Source of the DNA: Coffea arabica
Lineage: Eukaryota > Streptophyta > Magnoliopsida > Gentianales > Rubiaceae
Reading direction: 5' to 3'
Length of the DNA: 64,000 bases
Assembly (NCBI RefSeq): GCF_036785885.1
Contig: NC_092316.1
Location: forward strand, 51,345,001-51,409,000
A model generated the notes under the pieces. The model was not told the DNA's origin. It made no database searches and saw only the letters and a list, made by a program, of their open reading frames with translations. How positions within the stretch are numbered: position 1 is the first letter of the stretch; every line of letters starts with the position of its first letter. Positions 22,701 to 45,212 of this stretch are shown here, one piece after another. Made by a program: the position numbers and the translations under genes.

Positions 22701-25662
22701 TTTCCACATGGGTGGCTACATAAATGCGCAACCTCTAAGGCCTCATAGACCATATGGTATTGACTTTTGAGATTCTGACAATCTAATGCTATTGTTGCTG
22801 GTTCCGAAACCACCTCTGCTTACCAACTGCTTAAGTTACCAAATCTCTCCTAGTCCTATTTTTTCCTTTTCCCTCCCATTCCGTCAATCCAAACAATTCC
22901 TTAGGCTTGAAGCCTTCTGCAATGCATTGGGAAAGTAGGATTTGGAAGCAACAGAATGCAAAAATGCATTCTTGCAAACGCTAATTACAATAAGCCTAAC
23001 TCCCCCCCTCCCTCCCGGCGGTCTCTCTCTCTCTCTTCCTGCAATTTAGTTGCTGTGATGAACACTTAGGAGAAAATGTAATAGATGATTGCTTGCAACA
23101 TTGTTGTTGGGTAAACAGGCATCTGCTAAAAAAGCACGAGCCACATCAGCAATTTGAATGCTTTTTTCCTTGGATGAGCAGGCTTGGCTTATTTGTTACC
23201 TTTTCTGATGCTGAACTTTACTTTTCTGAATGAGCTGAGCAGTTGTACTTCAGCATCATGTTTTCTTCCATTTCTAAGAACAATTTAATAGTATGTGAGC
23301 TTATGCAGTTACCTGGAATGTCTCTCCTTTAGTTTGGTAGCTTATCTCTTAATGGTGGATGCAAGCTTCTCTCTTACGTACTTTATCATATGTCCAACTT
23401 AGGTTCTTTAAAAGAGGATCAAAGAGGGGATGCTGAGGCAGATCACCCAATTGAGGAAGTGAAAGAATTAGGAAAGAGCAAATGGTCAAATAATTTGGAT
23501 GAGGATGATAACCACAAAAATGAAGATACGAGAAATTTAAATTCTCTTTCTGGGTTAAGAAAATCTTATAGTAAGGAAGGTAAATCAGTACGTTGGGGTG
23601 ACCAGGTATGTCTTATTATACAATGATTTTTTCTGCTGTTGTTCATCTGTACATCCTACAGATTCTTATGACAGAGAACTGCAAAAGCTCTCTCTCTCTC
23701 TCTCTCAGATAGATTCATGCTGATAGCCAAGTTACCTGGATATAGTGTAGGTTACGAGAGTACTGATTAATAGGAGGAAAAACAATTGGCTTTGTTTGGA
23801 TTGGGCTTTATTTCTCAAAATTTATTTGCTTACATCATCATTACAATTTCCAATACACCTTTTTACCTTTCCAATTACCTTTTTATCTCACATACATCAC
23901 ATCACAAAAAGTGCTACAGTAAAAATATCTCTAATAATTCACAATCCAAATGCCATTGTAGTCATTAATTACTATTAAGTAAATATCCCCTTATTCATGC
24001 TTGAAGGGTTGCAATAACCACAAAGTTCATAAAATGTTTTTAAGTAGTTTCTGTACTTAAATTATGTTATTTGGTGTCTGTGGTTATCCCAAAACAAATG
24101 AGGTTTGAATTAGGTAGTTTTAAAAGTAAATGATGGCACTAGAAGACTTAAAGCCTGTTTGGATTGTGAGTTTTCGTGAAAGTTTTTGTGAAATATTCTG
24201 ATGACACATTTCCCAATCACCTTTTTGTTTCACGTACATCACATCACTACAATATTTTTCTCCAAAAGCAATTCAAATGGGCTCAAACCTTCTGATTAAA
24301 TGGTAATTTTTTGTGTATTATACGAATCAAAAAATGGCTTCATGTCAGTATTTTTCCATCACATGTATATAACCTGTATTGCTGTCCCCCCCCAACCCCC
24401 CGCGCGCGCAGGGGAGGGAGGAGGCTTTGTCCTGATATTTCTGTCATAGTTACAGAATATGCGTGTGTGTGTGTGAGAGAGAGAGTGTGTGCGTGTGTGC
24501 GTATTATACGAATCAAAAAATGGCTTCATGTCAGTATTTTTCCATCACATGTATATAACCTGTATTGCTGTCCCCTCCCCCACCCCCCGCGCGCGCGGGG
24601 GAGGGAGGAGGCTTTGTCCTGATATTTCTGTCATAGTTACAGAATATGCGTGTGTGTGTGTGAGAGAGAGAGAGAGTGTGTGTGTGTGTGAATATTTGTT
24701 TAAGTGGATGAAGAAGCTGAAAAGCTTGCCAAAATTTGGAAGAAGATTGTGAAGTAAATTCAACTCTAGGTTCTGAACTTATAACTCAAAAGCCAAATGT
24801 CAAGATGCTATATTTCAGTGCTTAGCAGATATTTTGATTGGGTGTTTGGTATCTTAAAGGTTAAATTTCTGGAGGCAAAGGATTACTTAGTGGAAAAGTG
24901 TTTTCTTCCCTAAAATAGGTGTTCACAATTAGGGCTGTGTTTACAGGATCACTGTCATATTCAATCATCTGGATTTGCCATAACCTTTCAAAGTTCTAGT
25001 TGAAAAAATCTGTACCTCATTCTAAGTTAAAGTCTGCCTTCAAAATCCGTGATCTATTCTGAATTAAAAGATTATAAATTCCTCTTTTCTTTTGTTTTTC
25101 TTTTAACTTAATTTCCTTGAACTAAATAAATGATTTCTGTTTTACTTGTCTAATGAATCTCGTCCTTCACTCAGGTTCGCAATTCGGGCTTTTCAATAGC
25201 TGTTGCAAAGTTTAGAAACATAGCCTCTTTGGTCATTGGCCCTGGTGCTGGATACAATATGGTAAGACAAGGCTGGCGTTTTTGTATGTTTCCACTTTCT
25301 GGACCCGGTTTTTATTTTTCTGTTATGTACAAGGAAAGGTTGTATGTGTTGTGTGTGTGTGGGGTGGGGGAGTGGGGAGGGGGATTGTTTATCTCCTTCT
25401 CCTGGATGATGATCTTTGCTTATTCAGTTATTCTCCCCACGAATAGCCGGTATCATGTTCTCATTACTACGTATTTGTAACCGAAAAAAAAATGCAGAAG
25501 TCAAACCCATTGCCTGATGAGGAGTTGACAACAGCTTCACATGGCAAAGGCAAATTGAGGAAGCAGAGTGTATTTCAAGAGCAGTTACGTGCAGAACAGG
25601 AATCCTTCAAAGCTGTGTTTGACAAGAGAAGGCAACGAATTTCCATGCTTGATGAGGACTAG
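10763..25662 (+). CDS. YLPM1: YLPM1-like P-loop NTPase / kinase-fold protein
   Basis: Thirteen exons: 10763-11836, 13088-13292, 13669-13781, 13945-14046, 15229-15298, 15786-15841, 18988-19038, 19253-19357, 19578-19622, 20492-20594, 23403-23605, 25175-25261, 25498-25662; 792 aa. The first exon encodes a Pro-rich, low-complexity N-terminus (residues 1-115) with CPVC and CSMYHFPFC blocks, then a Ser/Asn/Gly-rich stretch. The core follows: Walker A GLPGSGKS at 424-431, split over the exon 2/3 junction, HSMDDYF, EEAYRSSMLKAFKKTLDEG, FVIVDDRN, FWATAKRSGYEVYLLEA and KMADLWEEAP. These match animal YLPM1/ZAP3 in order (RGLPGSGK, SLDDYF, FKTFKKTLDDG, FDQFWSAAK, GFEVYL). The C-terminus ends RQRISMLDED. 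In animals this is a nuclear RNA/PP1-associated protein; the plant role is not established. Introns 6 and 10 are ~3.1 and ~2.8 kb. Confidence 0.92.
11837..13087. other. Intron 1 of YLPM1-like gene
   Basis: Starts GTAAGC and ends GTCAG. AT-rich, no element or RNA gene recognised; the open frames inside are not supported. Confidence 0.6.
15842..18987. other. Intron 6 of YLPM1-like gene (3146 bp)
   Basis: Starts GTATTTAC and ends ATTTCAG. T-rich sequence with no transposon ends that I can recognise. A short imperfect direct repeat containing GTGAGAGAGTATTTGAAGAG lies near 17895-17965. The frame joins cleanly across the intron (ATAK|RSGY). Confidence 0.6.
21748..22560. mobile_element. MITE with GGGTCTGTTTGG ends (Tourist/Harbinger-like) in intron 10
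   Basis: The element runs 21751-22557. The left end GGGTCTGTTTGGTTGGAAGT and the right end CGAAACAAACGGACCC are inverted partners, with further inverted pairing of GGAAAATATTTTCC blocks. TAC borders both sides (21748-21750, 22558-22560), a 3-bp duplication like that of PIF/Harbinger elements, though these usually use TAA/TTA. A SINE-like insertion lies inside at about 22237-22333. Confidence 0.65.
22229..22341 (+). mobile_element. Small tRNA-derived SINE inside the MITE
   Basis: About 97 bp (22237-22333) containing GGTGGTACGAGGGAGGGAG (A-box-like) and GGGTTCGAGTCC (a clear Pol III B box), ending in an A-rich tail of ~13 A. Possible target duplication GAATATAC (22229-22236) and GAACATAC (22334-22341), one mismatch. 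The element is short for a SINE, so it may be 5'-truncated. Confidence 0.5.
23788..23954. mobile_element. GTTTGGAT-type MITE, copy 1
   Basis: Ends GGCTTTGTTTGGATTG and CAATCCAAATGCC are inverted partners. The interior is ~90% alike by eye to the copy at 26827-26993 (shared block AATTTATTTGCTTACATCAT through GCTACAGTAAAAATATCTC). Lies in intron 11 of the YLPM1-like gene. Confidence 0.65.
24153..24284. mobile_element. GTTTGGAT-type MITE, diverged copy
   Basis: Starts GCCTGTTTGGATTGTGAG and ends GCAATTCAAATGGGC. Shares the CCAATCACCTTTTTGTTTCA and CATCACATCAC blocks with the copies at 23788 and 26827. Confidence 0.5.
24315..24690. repeat. 186-bp tandem duplication with GT/GA microsatellites (intron 11)
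   Basis: Copy 1 is 24315-24500 and copy 2 begins at 24501; both start GTATTATACGAATCAAAAAA. Each contains a poly-C block, an alternating GCGCGC stretch, and a run of GTGTGT followed by GAGAGA. The copies are nearly identical, differing mainly in run lengths. The microsatellite at the junction suggests slippage or unequal exchange. Confidence 0.85.
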
Positions 25663-26150
25663 TAGTGGACAAGAAGATGCTGTAACTAGCAAAGTTTTGT
25701 ACGACTGTCTCTCCATTTTTGAGTTCTGCTGTTTTAGTGTGGAGAGAATGAAGATTATTGTTCATTCCCCATTGTATTGCCAACTTCTTGCTGTATTCTA
25801 AGAAAGTTCATCAATAAAAGATTTTCATCCCCTGATTGGACTTCAATTGTTAAATGTAATCTGAATCTCTATTTCAGAGTGGCTAATAGCTGTCTTGTTG
25901 CATTGCTCCAGACCTTGTTTTTGGCAGCCGGGGAACAGGAGAGCTAAGTCTTTATGAGTTGAAGATGTTATAATAACATGAACAATTGCGCGAGTGCTAT
26001 ATTAGTGTTGGAATTTGGAATTTGGAATTTGTCTGCTTGGGGAAGCTAAACCGAAGCTGTATTCATCGATTTCAAAACTTTTTTGGTTCAAGGGTTCTGC
26101 ATGATAGTGATTGGTTTGTTGTCATTTTGAGTAAATATGATTCATATTCC
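25663..26150. other. 3' UTR and downstream flank of YLPM1-like gene
   Basis: An AATAAA polyadenylation-type signal lies at 25813-25818, about 150 bp after the stop codon. Beyond it nothing is recognised. Confidence 0.5.
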
Positions 26151-26177
26151 CAGCAACGTTGTTAAATCCAAATTTGC

Positions 26178-26320
26178 ATTGGATAGCGACTCGGTTAAAC
26201 TACTGAATCAGGAGTCAATTGGTTTAATCGGTCGAACTACTCTTTTGGATTGGATAGCGACTCGGTTAAACTACTGAAGTAGGAGTCAATTGGTTGAATC
26301 GGTTGAACTAGTCTAAAAAA
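26178..26320. repeat. Imperfect direct repeat (~70 bp unit)
   Basis: The block TTGGATAGCGACTCGGTTAA followed by ACTACTGAA and AGGAGTCAATTGGTT occurs twice, near 26178 and 26248. It may be one arm of an old transposon whose other arm is the CAACCAGTCGAACCGG region near 26700, but I could not fix the ends. Confidence 0.55.
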
Positions 26321-26826
26321 TTCACTGAAATCAGCATAATATCATAATTATTTTATATTTTTTGTGAGATTTAGAAATATTGAAATTAAATTTTTGGTTA
26401 TATTAGACCAATCATATAAAATATTCTAAAAATATTAGACTTTCAATTAAATATACACCTAATAGTTATATAAAAAAATGTAAATTAATGGCTCAAATAT
26501 GTCTATTCTTCAAAACTACTTGAAAAACTTAATTAAAACAAATTAATGCAAGCTGAAATCACTGATATTAAATTGATAAGATGATAGAGATGAAAACATT
26601 TTGATTTAGAGATCATTCAGAAAAATGAGTGATTTTGGTATTTTTAGGTAACTCAAATTATGTTTGGAGAAAACAAGAAAGAAAAGCTTGAGAATCGTGT
26701 CAACCAGTCGAACCGGATCACTAGTTTAGCCGATTATTGACGGTTTTGACTAAAGCAATTTTGTGCTGCAAATTAATTCGAGAAAAAGATCGGTTCACAG
26801 TCGGACCGACCGATCCAATCCGAGTC

Positions 26827-26993
26827 GGGTTTGTTTGGATAGAGATTTATTAGCCAAAATTTATTTGCTTACATCATCATTACAATTTCCAACGCACCTT
26901 TTTATCTTCTCAATTACCTTTTTATCTCACAGACATCACATCACAAAAAGTGCTACAGTAAAAATATCTCAAATAATTTACAATCCAAACAGA
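26827..26993. mobile_element. GTTTGGAT-type MITE, copy 2
   Basis: Starts GGGTTTGTTTGGATAGAG and ends CAATCCAAACAGAGC. Very similar to the copy at 23788-23954, in the same orientation. No clear target duplication. Confidence 0.65.
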
Positions 26994-27452
26994 GCGAATT
27001 CCCACCGGGTGCGATGCTTCATGGAATTGGCAAGTGACAAACAAAATTGCGAGGCAGTACAAATTGTCCTCCAATGGCTTTCATTTCAAACATTTGCCTC
27101 TGTCGAAAAGATCACTTACCAAAGCAATTTTTTTTTATGATATTGTATTGCATCCTAGAATTATCATTGACAGAATTATTCCTGATCTTTTAATTTTGTA
27201 AGAGCTGGAGATTTTGAAAAAAAATTAGCAACCTCTAATCAATGTCTAAAAACACAAATGGGGAGAACTGCCTCAGGTAGCTACTGTCTAATGTAGTCAA
27301 GTCAAGTAATGGTGGCGGTCAATTGATATGGTTGAAGGCCCTGCAATTCGATAAAACCAGTTTAGGCATCATTAAGCTATGGGAATCATTCTGGTATTTA
27401 GTTCTTAATAATTGACAATTAATTCGATGCCATTTTGACAAATTTGTCCCTT

Positions 27453-27613
27453 TTTGACCTGGCTACCTTTTTTTTTATTAGCAAGGAGTGCTATGACACA
27501 ATCCTTAGATTTTTTTCGCTGCAGGTGAGGTTTGAATCCTCACCTACAGCCCAAGGAGGGACTTAAACCCCTCCCTGGTGGCCACTGAGCCCATTGATTT
27601 GACCTGACTACCT
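27453..27613 (-). mobile_element. tRNA-derived SINE, minus strand
   Basis: The element is 27469-27597, read on the minus strand. It begins near ATGGGCTCAGTGGCCACC (A-box-like), has the B-box-like GGATTCAAACCTCACC and ends in an A tail (poly-T on the plus strand at 27468-27477). It is flanked by a 16-bp target duplication, TTTGACCTGGCTACCT at 27453-27468 and TTTGACCTGACTACCT at 27598-27613, with one mismatch. Confidence 0.8.
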
Positions 27614-27799
27614 AACAATGGGATTTCTGGGGTAGGAGTTTTTTTCCTCCAACCTGATGGCTCAAGAAATTGTTTTATAGATGGAGCGAAGGAAATTGAT
27701 ACTCTGTGGAACAAAATAACTTTATAAAATTGCATTAGTCCATGCTCCAAAAAAAATAAAATAAAATAAAAATAAACCTCGCATCAAATGAACTGAACT

Positions 27800-28570
27800 T
27801 CCTAAAACCTTGAAAAGGAAATAAGCATCACAATTCATGTTGACTGGTGAAAAAACTGTGGCATGATTTTTGCCCAAGTAAAGGAAGGCATTGAGCAGGA
27901 GGGAGGCAGGGTAGAGGTCATGATTTTTTCTTTACTTTTTAATAATTCTTTCCAGGTTTTGTTGGGGGCTACCATTTCTGGATGATTTTAAAGAAGCTAA
28001 GCTAATTGAAAATAAAATAAGAGGTTGGACTGGAGAGACATATAGTTTCATTGCCATGAATCTGCACTAATAGCAGAAAATACATCAACGTGTCACAAAT
28101 ACATAAATATTTGAAAATCATAAGATAATACTTCAACATAAACCTACCATAAGGTTTTAGAATTAAAAGTTTTTTGCTTATGAGAAAATTGAATCTTAGA
28201 CATCACGTTTAAAAAAAAAAAAAAAGGGTTATGTTTTCAGACCATAATTACTTAATCAACGTTTAATCAACATTGGTAATTCTTTTCTTCTACCTAAATA
28301 AGCATCTGGACATGAATTTATTCAGAGAATGACTGGTCAAATGCACTGTCACGGTTCCTATTGAATCAGTGCTAGGCGGCGGTAGAAAAAAAAAAATTCA
28401 ACAAAACCTACAAAGTAGGTAACTTAATTGCCACAACTAATGTAAATGTGACAGTCAAAGCTAGAAAGTTGTCTTGGTCGACAAGATTAATCCCTCAAGA
28501 TAGGGAATCAAGTAGAAGAACGAAGCACCTAACTAAGCAACAACTTAGTTGCTACAATTAATATAATCGA
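27800..28570. other. Intergenic, no feature recognised
   Basis: AT-rich DNA with short A and T runs. No open frame of note, no repeat ends seen. Confidence 0.4.
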
Positions 28571-28574
28571 GTCA

Positions 28575-28880
28575 AAGTTGAGCTTTGACCCGAGCTCGAG
28601 CTCGATTTTATTTTGCATTAGTCGAGTTTAAGCTCGAGCTCTTGCTCATCAAGGCCAATTGAGTTTAATCAAGTCTAATCCAGATTAAAAAAATATAAAT
28701 TTGTAGTATTGTATATAATTGAGTTTGATGAGTTTTCGAGTTGCATATATTAAGTTCGAACTCGAGCTCGACTTGCCAAGTAATTCAAGCTGCTCGAGCT
28801 CGAGTTCAAATTCAGTCAATGAGAGCTCCAGAGATCGAGTTCAAACTTTAACCAAGCAAACTCGCGAACTACTTGGACAG
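28575..28880. repeat. Degenerate GAGCTCGAGCTCG-rich repeat
   Basis: Repeated CGAGCTCGAG palindromes in both orientations (near 28590, 28635, 28755, 28795) resemble the palindromic hAT-like element at 35445-35858. The ends are too worn to fix. Confidence 0.5.
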
Positions 28881-30345
28881 GACAAGCATACTCAAATTTG
28901 CAACTTTACAATGGATGATCTGGATCTAATCGTATAATATGCTTAAAAGCATTAAACACTATCTTGACTCCGGGGACAGGGACAAGGGATCCGCCTCAGC
29001 ATGGCACTCTCCAGTCGTTACTTCAGAAGGGGGCCCAAAGAAAATTTTTCTTGACAGGTTTATTGGCTGTCAAGAAGTGAAAGATATGATACAATTAGGT
29101 AAATTATGGTACAATTATGTATACAATTAGGTAAATGGTCATAAAAAAATGACAAAAATTGCAAGTCCCCAGGACCAGACAAGTTGAATCATATACAAAA
29201 CTTGTTGTTTTGACATTCTTTTTTCCTTTTCTTCGGGAGAAAAGTTGTTTGACATTCTTGATTAAGGACAGTATTGACTCAGATATGTTCTGTTGGATCA
29301 CAAATGATACCTTTTCCAGTATTGGGCATCAACAGAAAGAATCCCTTGGGTTTTTGTTGACTGTTTGCAAATGACATGCATCAATTTAAGGGCATCATGA
29401 AAATAATTAATGCATATGGACTCGCACCTGATCGCTAATCCTTTCCACTGTGTCAAAAAACCCAACAAGAATCTTGCTGCTGAGCCACCTCCAAGTAGCG
29501 TGAAAGTACACAGGGACTCGAGCCTCCTCAATTATTTTTATTGAAGATGTAAGATTGGGTACAATTGAATATGCGCAGAGAGAAGAATGCACAGTATTAA
29601 AAATGTAAAAGTCATAATTCATGCTTACCTATGCGTGTGGTGTATTTATTGAAACGGCAAGACACACATATGTATGCATGGGGCAGCTTATTATTTTTAA
29701 GGATGGCAACGATGACGGGCACGAAAGAGTAGTCGGGCTGGGGATGGGGTGAGGTGGGATTTTTTTTTCTCCCATTTTAAATGGAGCGAGGGATGGGAAA
29801 GGATCGATGCCCTCGTTCCATCCCCGCCACTCAAATGAATTTTTTTAAAAATATATATATATATATATACAAACACGCACGCACATATACATACTTATGC
29901 AATTACTTGAATTTTTTTTCTCACGTAGTGTAAATTGTTTATCAAAAAATAAAAACAAATATGATGGTTATAATTTAGATTTGCTAGTAAACGTGGAGAA
30001 TTGAATTTAAAAACATCAGAATGACTTTTAAGGTTGATTTCACATTGAATATTTAGTGAAGAATCTAAAAGAATGATTTATAAAATTGTTAATTATGTTA
30101 TATATGTAGACAAATAATGTCAAAATAAAAATTTGTAATTATAATTAGCCAACCATGAGAGCGCCCACACAGGCATGGGGTGGGGCTGGAATAAGGGAAG
30201 CTGGCGGTGGAAGGAGATTTTAAAACATGGGGCATGATCTGCTTGGTTTGTTTACCCGGAATGGAAAGCGGAATCGACCAACCACATAAATGCATCTCTA
30301 CAAGTGCAGTTTATTTAAGATCTGAGCCTAAACCACAGGAAATTT
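28881..30345. other. Intergenic with hAT-like remnant
   Basis: No gene is supported. GGATGGCAACGATGACGGGC near 29702 looks like one end of a GC-rich hAT element related to the one at 8989; a (TA)n run follows at about 29850-29868. The far end is not identified. Confidence 0.4.
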
Positions 30346-30580
30346 ATTGTTTTTTTTTTTTTGCTGCAATGATAACATTCTCATAATCTAATATATCCTG
30401 TTCTATAGGGGGAGGGACCCTAAAGAGGTCGTATAAAGGGTTAGCAGGTATATAGATCTGACTAGATCAAATGGGTATTCTGACACCTCCTTTGAATTTT
30501 TTCACTGTATATAAGGTTCAAACGCCTGACATACAGTCCAAAAATGGACTTAGATGGCCACTGAATGATTCATTTTTCGC
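30346..30580 (-). mobile_element. Possible SINE, minus strand
   Basis: On the minus strand, ATTCAGTGGCCATCTAAGTCC (A-box-like) is followed by GGCGTTTGAACCTTATATAC (B-box-like) and, at the other end, a long A tail (poly-T at about 30348-30362 on the plus strand). It resembles the SINE at 27469-27597 in its first 30 bases. I could not find a clear target duplication. Confidence 0.4.
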
Positions 30581-30793
30581 TGTTGTCATTTGAGAGTTCT
30601 GTAAGAAAAGTAAAACTTAAGCATTTCTTTACTCATGAATAAAATATGTAAATATCTCCTTAATGAAGTTGAATGTGATGAAAACGACAAGAAAGTTCTA
30701 CAAACCAAGTGCTATTAATTTATACGTCGTGAACAAAATTAGACCAAACAAGAACTTTAGGGACCAATTCAACAACTCACCACAAAACCACTC

Positions 30794-30801
30794 TATAAAT
30801 A
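30794..30801 (+). promoter_or_regulatory. TATA box of the isochorismate synthase gene
   Basis: TATAAATA at 30794-30801 lies 132 bp before the ATG at 30933. That spacing would give a 5' UTR of roughly 100 bases. Called on motif and position only. Confidence 0.55.
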
Positions 30802-30932
30802 TAAATCCTACCTGGTGTTATATGCTGCAGTCAAACTCCCACTTGCCAGTCTCTATCCTACCATACTCCAAAACTCCAACTCAGAGCAGAATTTAGATTT
30901 TATTAGGCCATTTCTTTACTCTCTTCTCTGAA

Positions 30933-43235
<12,303 letters not shown>

Positions 43236-45212
43236 TAGGAGGAATGAACAAACACAAGGTCAGTAGTTCCAAAACATTTGCTGCAGTCTGCAACTTCAAG
43301 CTTGTACCTGTAGTTCTTTTTTATTTTCTTGTCAAGACTCAACATTGTCAATAAAGAGCGAAACTTTATTTAACATGAACCCAGCTTATTATGTTCGCAT
43401 AGGTGCATGACATTATTATATAAATGAAATTAATAACTAATATAAGTCTAATATAGAGGGCAAGGAATATTATGGAATATATTAGTACTTTAATTATAAA
43501 AAAGGGCATGTGGCCGTGTCGGGAAAATCAAAGAGCATCTATAACTATAATCTGTGCAAGTACTAAAGAGACTGTAGCTTCAGATGTGCTATGACTGAAA
43601 ATTTGGCAGCTAATTAGTGCTGAATGGTTTTGATCTCATTTATTGGAAATGCAGTCAAAAGATGTAATGTATTGCATCATCACGTTGATTTACTGAACCA
43701 TCTTTGACACCAACTCTTATGATGCTTGATTTAGTTATTAAGGATAGCAAGATCGTAATCCATTCTCAGGCCACACTTCCATTGTATGCTTCAACCAACG
43801 ACTTCAGGCAAAAAATTAGATATTTAAACACCAAACCATTAATTCAAATACAAATAAGTAGCTCAGAAAAAAGAACTTCCCAGTACATAATGGAGATATA
43901 TTTGATAAATTGGAGACATGTAAAATTAAGAGATGTGCTCTTGTGTGCAGGCATACTCTACTTATTTTTTACCTTGTTATTTCTGAGATTTTTTTTTTTA
44001 CTTTTTCAGTCCAGCTGGTGGTAGATATTGGAGTTGTTAAATATTCAAAATCCTGCAAAATTTGCAGATTGCTCGGACAAAGTTTAGCATTCACTCATTT
44101 GCGTGATGATTAATGCATCATCTTCAGCATAAGCAGCTGGGCAGATTAAGGAATACTTGTTGATGTTGGATGTAGAGAAGTCTTCTCCTTTTTCTTCTTT
44201 TTTCTTTTCACTGTTATGTGGCTTCATCTAAGCTACCAAACTCTTATTGTAAGAATGCTTTAATGTCTTTCTCCAGTTATATGACATACCACAGAAGAAA
44301 AGCATTTATCCCTTGATCTTTTGCTCAAGCTTATCTGGTTAAAATGCTTCAGAATTCATTGCTTCTTGGCTGACCTCGCATGCCCTCATCTAGAAAAGGA
44401 AGGGAGTTAAACCGTCTAAAACCTAATCCAGACCCTTTTATAGTAGAGGCAAAGAAGGAACAAAGATTGATAGATTAAGCCTGTGAAGAAGAATAACTCC
44501 ATCAATGACATGCTTCAGTTTGGTGAGCTGTTGCTTGTCTGTGAAAAAGGCCAACCTGATGCTGGAAATTGAGTATCAGGTGGAATGGGAGTTGGTCAGG
44601 CGAAATTACTTGTTTTAGGGGATGGTGCTGAACTTGCCAAGTATTGGTGCAGATGGAAGCCAAGCGGTGTAATTAAATTGGGTTGTGCCAAGATGAGATC
44701 TAATTGACTCAAGTGAAACCAACAAGGCAAAATTGCACATCTATCTAAGTCCTTTGTACAACATGGTAATCTGGCCAAGTTACTAGGATCTTAAATCTGA
44801 AGGTCTTGTTTAGTCATTATACTTGGCATACTGGATTAATGAGCCAAGCTGGTATAATCAATTTAATGATTTAGTGAACTTATAGAAGCCTAGCATATGC
44901 ACTTGAATTTACAGAATAAGAATACTGATGGTAATAACTGTGTCTTTTATGTTCAGGGAGGATCAGAAGGGCAATTGAGCGAAAGAAAATCCAAATTTAT
45001 CTGCTTATGCAAAACAAGAAGTTCAGATAACTTTGTTCCTTTTCTTTTCTCCTTTTTTGTAAGCAGGCAACCAGACTTTTTTTTATCAAGAGTTGAAAAG
45101 CAGGGAGTACAAAGTTTCTCAAACAAGTGATCTCCATTAAATCTCTTCTTGATTCTTTTTCAGATTCCTTGCTGGCTTGTTTGGAATCATTTAGTTTATA
45201 GTACTATAGGTT
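43236..45212. other. 3' flanks of convergent ICS and pectate lyase genes
   Basis: Lies downstream of both genes. It should contain their 3' UTRs; no further coding exon or transposon with defined ends is recognised. Two scattered frames near 43704 and 44897 lack any protein signature. Confidence 0.5.

Noticed and set aside
24311-24763. Cys/Val-rich open frames over the 186-bp tandem repeat
   Set aside because: They are produced by translating GT/GA microsatellites and poly-C tracts inside an intron; the repetition of peptide mirrors the DNA duplication only.
28881-30345. Any CRISPR array, bacterial operon or viral gene in the window
   Set aside because: Repeats found here are microsatellites, MITEs and palindromes without spacer structure, and all genes have spliceosomal introns or plant family membership.
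43704-45130. Possible further exons downstream of ICS
   Set aside because: The ICS frame ends cleanly at 43235 with near-normal protein length, and the downstream frames do not resemble any ICS C-terminus or other family.
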